Source: Thermocrinis minervae (lineage in GTDB: Bacteria; Aquificota; Aquificia; Aquificales; Aquificaceae). From it: a stretch of 64,000 nucleotides of DNA. This document shows, one piece after another, positions 53,322-61,309 of the stretch. The DNA lies in assembly GCF_900142435.1 (NCBI RefSeq), contig NZ_LT670846.1:1-64000 (forward strand), written 5' to 3'. The position numbers and the translations under genes are program-made. Position 1 is the stretch's first letter. Each line of letters begins with the position of its first letter. A model generated the notes under the pieces. The model saw only the letters and a list, made by a program, of their open reading frames with translations, ran no database searches and was not told the origin of the DNA.

Positions 53322-54074
53322 AAAGTGCTCAGTAAGAACTGAAAGCTCCTGTGCCTTTTTCTTTATTGAGTTTAGCTTCTCTTCGGCCATATGCAGGACA
53401 CCTTCGCTGTACACTTGGTAGTATCCATCCTTATCCTTGTAGTCATCTATCATCTGGAAGAATATGCCAAACTCTTTTCCTAGGGTGTCTAACTCTTCAA
53501 GGAGGTCCAATCTCTTCCCAACTATACCACCAAAGATAAAGCATGCACTAAAAAGCTCGGCTGTCTTCTTTAAGGTTATCTCATCCTGATCTCCTAGCTT
53601 CCTTATGTCCAAAACTTGCCCACCGACCATACCCATAAAACCAGCCTTTTTGGAGAGAATGTTCACCATAAGCAGGAGTTCACCCTCTGTCAGAGTTTTG
53701 TACAGACCTTTGTCGGATAACACTTCAAAACTGAAGGTAAGCAAAGCATCACCTGCAAGAAGTGCAAGGTCTTCACCAAAAGCCACATGACACGATGGTA
53801 ACCCCCTCCTAAAGGCATCGTTATCCATACACGGCAGATCGTCATGTATAAGGGAATAATTGTGCAAAAACTCTATAGCACAGCCGGCAGTAATAGCATC
53901 CTCTATGTCTCCACCATAAGCGTCTGCCACTATGCATACGAGCATGGGCCTGATCCTTTTACCTTCCTGAAAAGGATAGTAGGACATGGCCCTGTAGAAC
54001 ACATCAGGGTTGAAGGGTTTTAGAAGATCTCTTAGCCTCTTTTCTATCTTTTCCTTCCAGAGCTGGAGCATCAC
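53277..54074 (-). CDS. ispA: Polyprenyl diphosphate synthase (farnesyl/geranylgeranyl type)
   Basis: 265 residues, short trans-prenyltransferase. First Asp-rich motif is IHDDLPCMDND near residue 78 and the second is QMIDDYKDKDG near 213. KRIRPMLV near 38 is the usual Lys/Arg substrate motif. Bacterial IspA-type FPP synthases have the two extra residues in the first motif (DDxxxxD), as here. Product length cannot be told from the motif alone. It overlaps the response-regulator gene by four bases and is the last gene of the pycB-regulator-ispA set. Confidence 0.9.
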   Translation of the reverse strand: MMLQLWKEKIEKRLRDLLKPFNPDVFYRAMSYYPFQEGKRIRPMLVCIVADAYGGDIEDAITAGCAIEFLHNYSLIHDDLPCMDNDAFRRGLPSCHVAFGEDLALLAGDALLTFSFEVLSDKGLYKTLTEGELLLMVNILSKKAGFMGMVGGQVLDIRKLGDQDEITLKKTAELFSACFIFGGIVGKRLDLLEELDTLGKEFGIFFQMIDDYKDKDGYYQVYSEGVLHMAEEKLNSIKKKAQELSVLTEHFLNLLQMFEDFVKTD

Positions 54075-54733
54075 TCTATTTTATAACCAAAACCTCTTAC
54101 CGTCTTGATAACATCTTTACCAAGCTTTTCTCTGAGGTTCTTTATGTGTACATCTACTGTCCTATCAAAAACATCCCTGTCCAAATAGTTCTCCACGAGT
54201 CTTTCTCTACTTACGGGCTTTCCTCTGTTTTCCAGAAGAGCTTCAAGTATCCTAAACTCCGAAGGTGTAAGGCTTACAAGAGTTCCACCCTTCCAAACCT
54301 TCTTGGTGTCTAAGTCTACCGTTATATCGCCTATGTTATGTACTCTACCAGGTGGCACACCCTTCGACCTCATCAACACCGCCCTGACCCTTGCAAGCAG
54401 CTCCTTTATGGAGAAGGGCTTTGTTATGTAGTCGTCTCCACCTACAGAGAAGCCTTTAAGCTTATCCTCCTCCCTATCTTTCGCCGTGATAAAAAGTATT
54501 GGGATCATCCTGAGGTCCTGCCTAGATCTTACGTACTGGGCTATCCTATAGCCGTCATAATCTGGAAGCATTATGTCCAAAAGTATGAGGTCTATCCTTT
54601 GGCTGTCCAGGAGCTTTAAGGCTTGTGCTCCACTGCTTGCTGTCAAAACTTGATAGCCTTCCCTTCTAAGATTGTAAGCTATAAGGTCAGAAAGGTCTCT
54701 ATCGTCCTCTACAATGAGGAGCGTACCTTTCAT
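54071..54733 (-). CDS. OmpR/PhoB-family response regulator (no adjacent kinase)
   Basis: 220 residues. Receiver domain with acidic pair VEDDRD near residue 8, phospho-Asp in LLDIMLPDYDG near 53, and Lys in DYITKPFS near 104. The C-terminal winged helix (about 130-220) has SLTPSEFRILEALLENRGKPVSRERL and the final TVRGFGYKIE. No histidine kinase lies nearby. Start and stop overlap pycB and ispA by four bases each, so its level would follow anaplerotic carbon metabolism. Confidence 0.93.
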   Translation of the reverse strand: MKGTLLIVEDDRDLSDLIAYNLRREGYQVLTASSGAQALKLLDSQRIDLILLDIMLPDYDGYRIAQYVRSRQDLRMIPILFITAKDREEDKLKGFSVGGDDYITKPFSIKELLARVRAVLMRSKGVPPGRVHNIGDITVDLDTKKVWKGGTLVSLTPSEFRILEALLENRGKPVSRERLVENYLDRDVFDRTVDVHIKNLREKLGKDVIKTVRGFGYKIE

Positions 54734-56583
54734 ATCTCTGGCTTTATCCTCATCACTACCTCATCTGGATTGATAACCTCACCCACAGACACCAGTATTT
54801 CTTCCACCACGCCGCTTATGGTGCTGTGCACCTCGTTCTCCATCTTCATGGCCTCAACCACAAACAGTACATCACCTTCTTTAACACGATCCCCTACGTT
54901 TACCTTTATGTTGACCACCTTACCAGATATGGGTGAAGTTATGTCTCCTACACCTACGGGCTTTCTTCTTTTTGGTTTTACTTCTTCACCAGCTGTTATC
55001 TCTCCCTTCTTTATTTGAGATATATCTATCTCCCTTAAAGGCTTAAGAACCACCTCTTCAAGCCTTCCATCTAGCCTGATGAAGAAGGTCTTACCTTCCT
55101 CCGTATCCTCACCTTTACCAGCTATCTGAACGTGGTACTGCTCACCATGCACCGTTATGTAAAACTCTACAGGAGCCTTATGCCTTTCTTCCTCTTCTTG
55201 CATGATATCTTCCGTGTAAGGTGGTGGTGCTTGACCTTTCTCAAACTTGTCCCTCCACTCAAAGAACTCTTTGGCTACTAACGGAAAGAGAACGTAGGAA
55301 AGTACATCTTCTTCGCTCCTCGCACCAGCCTGTATAGCTTCTTGCCTTACCTTTTCAAGCTCTGGCTCTAGCAGATCCGCAGGTCTTATATGGTATACGG
55401 GTTCCTCATTTCCTAGTATTTTCTTTATTAGTTCCTCCTTTATGGGGGCTGGTGGTCTACCGTATAGACCTTTTACGTAGTCTCTTGTCTCTTTGGTGAC
55501 CACCTTGTATCTTTCTCCATGCAAGACGTTTAAGAAGGCTTGGGAACCTACTATCTGGCTGGTTGGTGTTACCAGTGGAGGATACCCAAGGTCTTCCCTT
55601 ACCCTTATTACCTCTTGCATAACCTCCTCAAGTTTGTCTTCCATTCCTTGTTCCTTTAGCTGGCTTATGAAGTTGGTTATCATTCCACCTGGTATCTGAT
55701 GCTTCAACACGCCCACATCAGGGTATGGGGGTAGAACATCATACTTTTTGTATTTTTTCCTTATCTCTCTAAACATATCACCAGCCTTCTTGTAGAGGTT
55801 TTCATCCACGCTTACCTTATAACCGAACTCCCTAAGAACGTATATCATGGTCTCACCTGGTGGATGGGATGTTTGACCAGATAGGGAGTAGAAGACTGTA
55901 TCTATCATATCTGCTCCAGCTTCTATGCCTTTAAGCTGGGCCATCTCTGCTAGGTCTGCCGTTGTCTGTGTGTGTAGATGTACAGGATACGAAGGAAACT
56001 CCTCCTTAAGAGCCTTAACAAGCTCGTAGGCAACCTTTGGAGACAAGAGCCCCGCCTGATCCTTTATGGATATTATGTCTATTCCCATGTCTACTAACTC
56101 TCTGGCTACCTTAAGGTAATACTCCACTGTATGAACAGGGCTTATGGTGTAAGAGAGGACACCCTTGACTGTGGCTCCTATCTTCTTGGCCACCTCTATG
56201 GCCTTTCTCATGTTCCTTGTATCATTCAAAGCATCAAATATCCTGAAGACTTCTATGCCATTGTCGTAAGCTTTCTTAACAAAAGCTTCCACTACATCAT
56301 CAGGATAATGTCTGTAGCCTACCAGGTTTTGTCCTCTCAGAAGCATTTCAAGCTTTGTGTTCTTAGCTATATCTTTAAACTTCCTGAGCCTTTCCCATGG
56401 GTCTTCTTTGAGGTATCTAAGGCAGACGTCAAAGGTGGCACCTCCCCAAACCTCAAGGGACCAAAAACCACATCTGTCTAAAACCTCTAAAACTTCATAG
56501 AGGTCCTCACCTCTGACGCGTGTGGCAAGCAAGCTCTGTATTCCATCCCTAAGGGAGACGTCAGTTATGAAGATCTCACGCAT
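54730..56583 (-). CDS. pycB: Biotin-dependent carboxylase large subunit (pyruvate carboxylase B type)
   Basis: 617 residues from the ATG at 56583. A longer reading from 56625 would overlap pheT. The N-terminal carboxyltransferase TIM barrel has TDVSLRDGIQSL and SIKDQAGLLSP near 180, with metal ligands in HLHTQTTADLAEM. The conserved PASQ-like region follows, and a C-terminal biotinyl domain with the biotin lysine in VEAMKMENEV near residue 583. It could be pyruvate carboxylase PycB, or the closely related 2-oxoglutarate carboxylase large subunit known in Hydrogenobacter; a small biotin-carboxylase subunit is not in the window. Confidence 0.85.
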   Translation of the reverse strand: MREIFITDVSLRDGIQSLLATRVRGEDLYEVLEVLDRCGFWSLEVWGGATFDVCLRYLKEDPWERLRKFKDIAKNTKLEMLLRGQNLVGYRHYPDDVVEAFVKKAYDNGIEVFRIFDALNDTRNMRKAIEVAKKIGATVKGVLSYTISPVHTVEYYLKVARELVDMGIDIISIKDQAGLLSPKVAYELVKALKEEFPSYPVHLHTQTTADLAEMAQLKGIEAGADMIDTVFYSLSGQTSHPPGETMIYVLREFGYKVSVDENLYKKAGDMFREIRKKYKKYDVLPPYPDVGVLKHQIPGGMITNFISQLKEQGMEDKLEEVMQEVIRVREDLGYPPLVTPTSQIVGSQAFLNVLHGERYKVVTKETRDYVKGLYGRPPAPIKEELIKKILGNEEPVYHIRPADLLEPELEKVRQEAIQAGARSEEDVLSYVLFPLVAKEFFEWRDKFEKGQAPPPYTEDIMQEEEERHKAPVEFYITVHGEQYHVQIAGKGEDTEEGKTFFIRLDGRLEEVVLKPLREIDISQIKKGEITAGEEVKPKRRKPVGVGDITSPISGKVVNIKVNVGDRVKEGDVLFVVEAMKMENEVHSTISGVVEEILVSVGEVINPDEVVMRIKPEI

Positions 56584-56593
56584 AACAATGAAA

Positions 56594-56603
56594 ATTATAT
56601 AAA
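56594..56603. promoter_or_regulatory. Overlapping divergent -10 boxes between pycB and pheT
   Basis: ATTATATAAA holds TATAAT on the minus strand (56599-56594) and TATAAA on the plus strand (56598-56603). Starts about seven bases downstream leave leaders of about four bases to the pycB ATG (56583) and about three to the pheT ATG (56613). No Shine-Dalgarno sequence lies before either gene and no -35 boxes are convincing. Confidence 0.45.
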
Positions 56604-56612
56604 ATATCTCAC

Positions 56613-58910
56613 ATGCGGATTCCATACAGTTGGCTCTATGAGTTCATAGACATACAAGACGTGCATCCTCAAGAGGTAGCACACATACTAACACTAAAGA
56701 GCGTAGAGACAATAGCATACCTATTGGATATACGCATGGAGGGAGTTGTAACAGGCAAGATAGTGCAGATAGAGCCTCTGGATAAAGGATTATACTGCAC
56801 CGTACAGGTAGGAGAAAACACTTTCATAAAGGTATACACCAGAGACAACAGTGTAAAGGTGGGTGATGGTGTCATAGTAGCCCTCCCAAACGCCAGGATA
56901 GGAAATATATGCATACAGAAGAGAGAATTTGAAGGGAAGATCTCAGAAGGAATGTTCCTGTCAGCTAAGGAACTCGGTCTCGAGGATAGACAAGAAGGAG
57001 TGATAAGGTTTGAGGAGAACATAAAACCTGGTACAGATGCTTATGGACTTTTGGGCTTCGGCGAATGGATACTAGAAGTAGAAATAACACCAAACAGGGG
57101 AGATCTTCTGAGCGTAAAAGGGCTCGCCAGAGAAATAGGAGCTCTTTTAGGTAGAGACAGGAAGAACTGGAATGTTGAGGAGCTTGAGGATATAGAACAC
57201 TTGAACATACGCATAGAGGATGAAGATTGCAGTAGATACTCGGGAGCTCTATTAGTTGGAGTAAGCGTAAAGGAAAGCCCACTCTGGATGAGAAAAAGGC
57301 TATGGCAGTGTGGTATAAGAAGCATCAACAACGTGGTAGACATAACCAACTATGTAATGCTCAAGTATGGACAGCCGCTGCACGCCTTTGACTACGATAA
57401 GATAGAAGGTTCAATCGTTGTAAGGAGTGCCAGAAAAGGAGAATCCATAAACACACTAACAGGAGGTCAGGTGGAACTTTCTGAAGATAACCTGGTTATA
57501 GCGGACGATGTAAAACCACTGGCTATAGCCGGCGTTGTAGGAGGGTTAGAAAGTGCCGTACAAGAAGGCACAAAAAAGGTGCTCCTGGAGTCTGCTTACT
57601 TTAACCCCTACAGGATAAGGAGGTCTTCCAAGGCTGTTGGAATACAGACGGACAGCTCTTACAGGTTTGAGAGAAACGTAGACATACAAGGTGTGAAGAC
57701 ATATCAAACTGAAGCTATAAAGCTTATGCTTGAGCTCACAGGCGCCCAGCTTGTAGCCCTCAAAGATGTATACCCAAGAAGGTATATGTCAAAAGAGATC
57801 TTCCTACCCTTGGAAAAGTTTAGAAGGTACACGGGGGAGGACTTTAACAGAGAACAAATAAGCAGTATACTTTCAAGGCTTGAAATACCTCATGAGGTTT
57901 CAAGGTGTGGTCTGCAGGTATATGTACCTTCCTTTAGATCCTTTGACATAAAAGAAGACGTAGACATCATCGAAGAGATAATGAGGGTAAAAGGATACGA
58001 AAGCTTTAGCTCCGAGGTTCTATCCATCCCATGTGTACCAAAGAAGAGCAGCAGGGATGTAGCGTCCTTTTTGGCAGCCCGTGGTTGTATTCAGGTGATA
58101 AACTTCTCCTTTGAGGATGAAGAACTCTACGATCTAATGGGTCTTGAAAGACCGCAAGTAAAGGTAGTAAACCCACTTACTAAAAGTCAAAGCCTCATGA
58201 GAACTTCTCTACTTCCAGGCCTTATAAGGACTGCACTCCTCAACCAGAACAGACACAACTACGACATGTGCATCTTTGAGGTAGGAAAAGTCTACACACA
58301 GGAAGGAGAAGAAGAAAGAGTAGGTATCCTTATGACAGGTTTAAGAAAACTCTATCCAAAGGAAGAGTATGATGCGTACAAGCTTCTGTCTTTAGTAGAA
58401 GACCTTCTTAGGCATCTGAGGGTAGACTTCAATGTAGGTGAAGGACAGCTTGGCTTTTTACACCCTTACGTCCAAACAACCTTAAAGCACAAGGATAAAA
58501 GTATAGGATTTTTGGGAGAGCTTCATCCAAGCATAAGGCAACGTTTAGAGCTCAGGGGAAGAGTATTTGTGGCTGAGCTTTCCCTCGCAGATTTAGAATC
58601 TTACGTTCCTAGCTACAAAGAGCTGTCCAAGTTCCCGCCAGTCATAAGGGATATAGCCCTAGTTGTAGACAGGAACCTACCGGTGGATAGATTATTATTA
58701 AGAATATCTGAGTTGAGTAACTGGGTGGAAGACGTGAAAGTTTTTGATGTTTACACGGACAGTAGGATCGGGGAAGGCAAGAAAAGCATCAGCATCAGGA
58801 TAGTGCTGAGAAGTAAGGAAGGTAGTATATCTGATGAAGAGGCTAATGCCTTTATGGAAAAGCTTATAAGTACCCTGAAGAAGGAGTTTGGTGCCGAGCT
58901 TAGAGGATAG
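56613..58910 (+). CDS. pheT: Phenylalanyl-tRNA synthetase beta subunit
   Basis: 765 residues. Domain order: the N-terminal MRIPYSWLYEFIDI, a tRNA-binding OB fold (about 40-150) and EVEITPNRGDLLSVKGLAREI near 150. The B3/B4 editing domain holds NNVVDITNYVMLKYGQPLHAFDYDKI near 230. B5 (KFRRYTGEDF..ILSRLEI) and the catalytic-like core follow, and the C-terminal anticodon-binding FDX domain (PPVIRDIALVVDRNLPVD) ends the chain. The alpha subunit pheS is not adjacent, so the subunits are encoded apart. The 6S RNA gene starts just after the stop. Confidence 0.95.
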   Translation: MRIPYSWLYEFIDIQDVHPQEVAHILTLKSVETIAYLLDIRMEGVVTGKIVQIEPLDKGLYCTVQVGENTFIKVYTRDNSVKVGDGVIVALPNARIGNICIQKREFEGKISEGMFLSAKELGLEDRQEGVIRFEENIKPGTDAYGLLGFGEWILEVEITPNRGDLLSVKGLAREIGALLGRDRKNWNVEELEDIEHLNIRIEDEDCSRYSGALLVGVSVKESPLWMRKRLWQCGIRSINNVVDITNYVMLKYGQPLHAFDYDKIEGSIVVRSARKGESINTLTGGQVELSEDNLVIADDVKPLAIAGVVGGLESAVQEGTKKVLLESAYFNPYRIRRSSKAVGIQTDSSYRFERNVDIQGVKTYQTEAIKLMLELTGAQLVALKDVYPRRYMSKEIFLPLEKFRRYTGEDFNREQISSILSRLEIPHEVSRCGLQVYVPSFRSFDIKEDVDIIEEIMRVKGYESFSSEVLSIPCVPKKSSRDVASFLAARGCIQVINFSFEDEELYDLMGLERPQVKVVNPLTKSQSLMRTSLLPGLIRTALLNQNRHNYDMCIFEVGKVYTQEGEEERVGILMTGLRKLYPKEEYDAYKLLSLVEDLLRHLRVDFNVGEGQLGFLHPYVQTTLKHKDKSIGFLGELHPSIRQRLELRGRVFVAELSLADLESYVPSYKELSKFPPVIRDIALVVDRNLPVDRLLLRISELSNWVEDVKVFDVYTDSRIGEGKKSISIRIVLRSKEGSISDEEANAFMEKLISTLKKEFGAELRG

Positions 58911-59075
58911 CCTGCCCTGTTCGTGGTAGGAAGGTTTAGATTGGGGTCCACATGGTGAGGCTATAGGGAGCCCGGGCTCCAGGAGAGCCTCAGCGTAGGC
59001 ATCCTGGGAGGGCACCCACCTGTATTGGTTTGGGGCCCACCGAAGGCCTTCTTACCACGGCAAGGGTGGGTTTTT
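58911..59075 (+). ncRNA. ssrS: 6S RNA
   Basis: The 198-base gap between pheT and the 5-FCL gene holds a GC-rich rod-like RNA. The closing stem CGTGGTAGGAAGG (58922-58934) pairs with CCTTCTTACCACG (59047-59059), 13 pairs with one G-U. Inside are a GAGGCT/AGCCTC stem and a GGGAGCCCGGGCTCC hairpin, with an internal open region as in 6S RNA, which mimics melted promoter DNA and binds sigma-70 polymerase. Position directly upstream of 5-formyl-THF cyclo-ligase is the conserved ssrS-fau arrangement. Exact ends are uncertain; a T5 run follows at 59071-59075. Confidence 0.82.
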
Positions 59076-59095
59076 CTTGCCTTCCCCTCCTGCAA

Positions 59096-59104
59096 AAGGA
59101 GGTG
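59096..59104 (+). promoter_or_regulatory. Ribosome site that fixes the 5-FCL start
   Basis: AAAGGAGGTGG stands four to five bases before the ATG at 59109. This shows that the long in-frame reading from 59025, which would run through the 6S RNA, is not the start. Confidence 0.7.
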
Positions 59105-59108
59105 GAAG

Positions 59109-59675
59109 ATGTCTCTTTCAGAAAAGAAGAGTATACGTAGCTTATTACTTGAGAAGAGGAAGTCTCTTGATAAAGACCTATACAGCTACCTGTCTGCAAA
59201 GGTAGTTGACAACTGCCTTAGGTTTATTGAAACAAAAAGGCCGCGGACTGTACTTCTATTCTGGCCAATAGCAGGTGAGCCTGACATAAGACCTCTCTTT
59301 GATCACCTCTTACAGAGAGAAGATCTTACACTTACCCTTCCTAAGGTGGAAGATGATGACCTTTCCCTGTACGCCATTAAAAGCTTAGAAGACCTGCAGG
59401 TAGGCAAGTATAAAGTAATGGAGCCAATAAACGGTCTTAGGATAGAACCACAGCAGGTGGATCTGGCTTTTGTTCCTGGCCTGGCCTTTGACCTTAAGGG
59501 TTACAGACTGGGCTTTGGGAAGGGTTTTTACGACAAGCTCCTTCCACGCATAAGGGGGGAAAAGGTAGGTGTCTGTTTTAGCTTCCAGGTATTGGAGGAG
59601 CTCCCAAGGGACACTTGGGACGTACCCGTTGACTACATACTCACAGAAGACTACATAAAGGAGGTAGAGAGATGA
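59109..59675 (+). CDS. 5-formyltetrahydrofolate cyclo-ligase
   Basis: 188 residues from the ATG supported by the ribosome site. MSLSEKKSIRSLLLEKRKSL is the usual basic N-terminal helix. ATP/folate motifs are ILFWPIAGEPDIRPL-like (VLLFWPIAGEPDIRPLFDH) near 55-75, FVPGLAFDLKGYRLGFGKGFYD near 120, and the C-terminal VPVDYILTED. It makes 5,10-methenyl-THF from 5-formyl-THF. Its place after 6S RNA is conserved in distant bacteria. The stop overlaps the rny start by four bases. Confidence 0.93.
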   Translation: MSLSEKKSIRSLLLEKRKSLDKDLYSYLSAKVVDNCLRFIETKRPRTVLLFWPIAGEPDIRPLFDHLLQREDLTLTLPKVEDDDLSLYAIKSLEDLQVGKYKVMEPINGLRIEPQQVDLAFVPGLAFDLKGYRLGFGKGFYDKLLPRIRGEKVGVCFSFQVLEELPRDTWDVPVDYILTEDYIKEVER

Positions 59676-61309
59676 TGGTTGAGATATTTTTACTTATGTC
59701 TTCAGCAATCATGGCATCTATAGGCGTTTACTTCTTTGTAAAGACAAAGAATGCTCAAAAAGAACAAAAAGCAGAATTAGAACGCCTTAAGATTGAGACT
59801 GATCAACTTCTTCTCAAAGCCAAGCAGGAAGCACAGGCAGAGTACGAACGCATAATAGAAAAGGCAAGGGAAGAAGCCCGTGCACTGCTAAACAACGCTC
59901 AGACTGAATACACTCAAATACTGGAAAGGGCAAGAAAAGAAGCTGAAGCTTACGAAAAGGAGAAGAAAGAAGAGTTAAGACAAAAAGAATTACAACTAGA
60001 AAGACGCCTTGAAGCTCTAGAAAGAAGAGAAGAAGAACTTTTCAAAAGGGAGAAGGATATACGTGAAAAGGAAAGGAGTTTAGAAGAGTTCTACAAGAGT
60101 ATAAGAGAGAAGGAAAAGGAAATAGAAGAAAGGCTTAAGGAGGTAGAAGAGCTACGAAGCAGGGAACTACTTGAACTACAAAGGATAGCCTCCCTTACCT
60201 TCGAAGAGGCGAGAAGAGAGGTGCTAAAGAAAGCAGAGGAAGAAGCCAGAATATCAGCCATAAAACTTGCCAAGGCCATAGAAGAGGAGTATGTGCAAAA
60301 GGCCGAGTATGAGGCCAAGAAGATAATAGCTTCGGCTGTTCAGAGAATAGCACCGGAGATAGCCATAAACTACACCACCACTACTGTAGATTTACCCTCC
60401 AATGAGTTTAAAGGTAGGATAATAGGTAGAGAGGGTAGGAATATAAGGACCTTTGAACTCCTAACCGGAGTGGACCTCATAATAGACGACACTCCAGACG
60501 TGGTCACCATATCTTCCTTTGATCCATTAAGAAGAGAAATAGCAAAAGAGGCCCTTCAAAGGCTCATAGAGGACGGAAGGATACATCCAGCACGTATAGA
60601 AGAAGTAGTGGAAGAGGTAAAAAAGGAAATGGACGAGAAGATAAGGAAAATTGGTGAGGAGACATGTACAGAGCTTGGCTTGTATGACATAAACCCTGGG
60701 CTTTACTACTACATAGGAAAACTGTACTTCAGAACAAGCTATTCTCAGAACGTACTCTTACACTCAAAAGAAGTGGCTTATCTAGCCGGACTCATGGCCG
60801 AGGAGCTAGGACTAGATGCCAAGATGGCTAGAAGAGCCGGGCTTCTCCACGATATAGGAAAATCCATATCTCATGAGCTCGGTGGTTCACACACAGACAT
60901 AGGGGTTGAACTGTGTAAAAAGTACGGCGAACCAGACCTGGTCATAAACGCTATAAGGGCACACCACAACGAAGAACCCGTAAGGTATCCCGAAGTAGCC
61001 TTGGTATGTGCCGCCGATGCACTGTCTGCAGCAAGACCAGGAGCTAGAAGGGAAAGCCTAGAAGCTTACTTAAAGAGACTTGAAAAGCTAGAAAGCATCA
61101 TAAAGTCTTTCCCAGGAGTACAGAACGCTTATGCCGTTCAAGCTGGTAGAGAAGTAAGGGTCATAGTAAACCCCGATGAAATCTCAGACGAAGAAGCCTA
61201 CGTGCTTTCCAAAAACATAGCTAGAAAGATAGAAGAAGAGCTAGACTTTCCAGGACAGATAAAAGTCGTGGTCATAAGGGAGAAGAGGTTTGTAGAACAT
61301 GCAAAATGA
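59672..61309 (+). CDS. rny: Ribonuclease Y
   Basis: 545 residues. N-terminal transmembrane helix (about 4-24), a long Glu/Lys/Arg-rich coiled coil (25-210), a KH domain (FKGRIIGREGRNIRTFELLTGVDLIIDD cited in parts: GRIIGREGRNIRTFE near 250), and an HD domain with metal ligands in LLHDIGKS and HTDIGVE near 395-415. It is a membrane-bound endoribonuclease that starts mRNA decay. Its stop falls inside mutS, with an 11-base overlap between the two genes. Confidence 0.96.
   Translation: MMVEIFLLMSSAIMASIGVYFFVKTKNAQKEQKAELERLKIETDQLLLKAKQEAQAEYERIIEKAREEARALLNNAQTEYTQILERARKEAEAYEKEKKEELRQKELQLERRLEALERREEELFKREKDIREKERSLEEFYKSIREKEKEIEERLKEVEELRSRELLELQRIASLTFEEARREVLKKAEEEARISAIKLAKAIEEEYVQKAEYEAKKIIASAVQRIAPEIAINYTTTTVDLPSNEFKGRIIGREGRNIRTFELLTGVDLIIDDTPDVVTISSFDPLRREIAKEALQRLIEDGRIHPARIEEVVEEVKKEMDEKIRKIGEETCTELGLYDINPGLYYYIGKLYFRTSYSQNVLLHSKEVAYLAGLMAEELGLDAKMARRAGLLHDIGKSISHELGGSHTDIGVELCKKYGEPDLVINAIRAHHNEEPVRYPEVALVCAADALSAARPGARRESLEAYLKRLEKLESIIKSFPGVQNAYAVQAGREVRVIVNPDEISDEEAYVLSKNIARKIEEELDFPGQIKVVVIREKRFVEHAK

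Noticed and set aside
59025-59108. 28-residue N-terminal extension of 5-formyl-THF cyclo-ligase
   Set aside because: It lies inside the 6S RNA and a perfect ribosome site precedes the later ATG at 59109.
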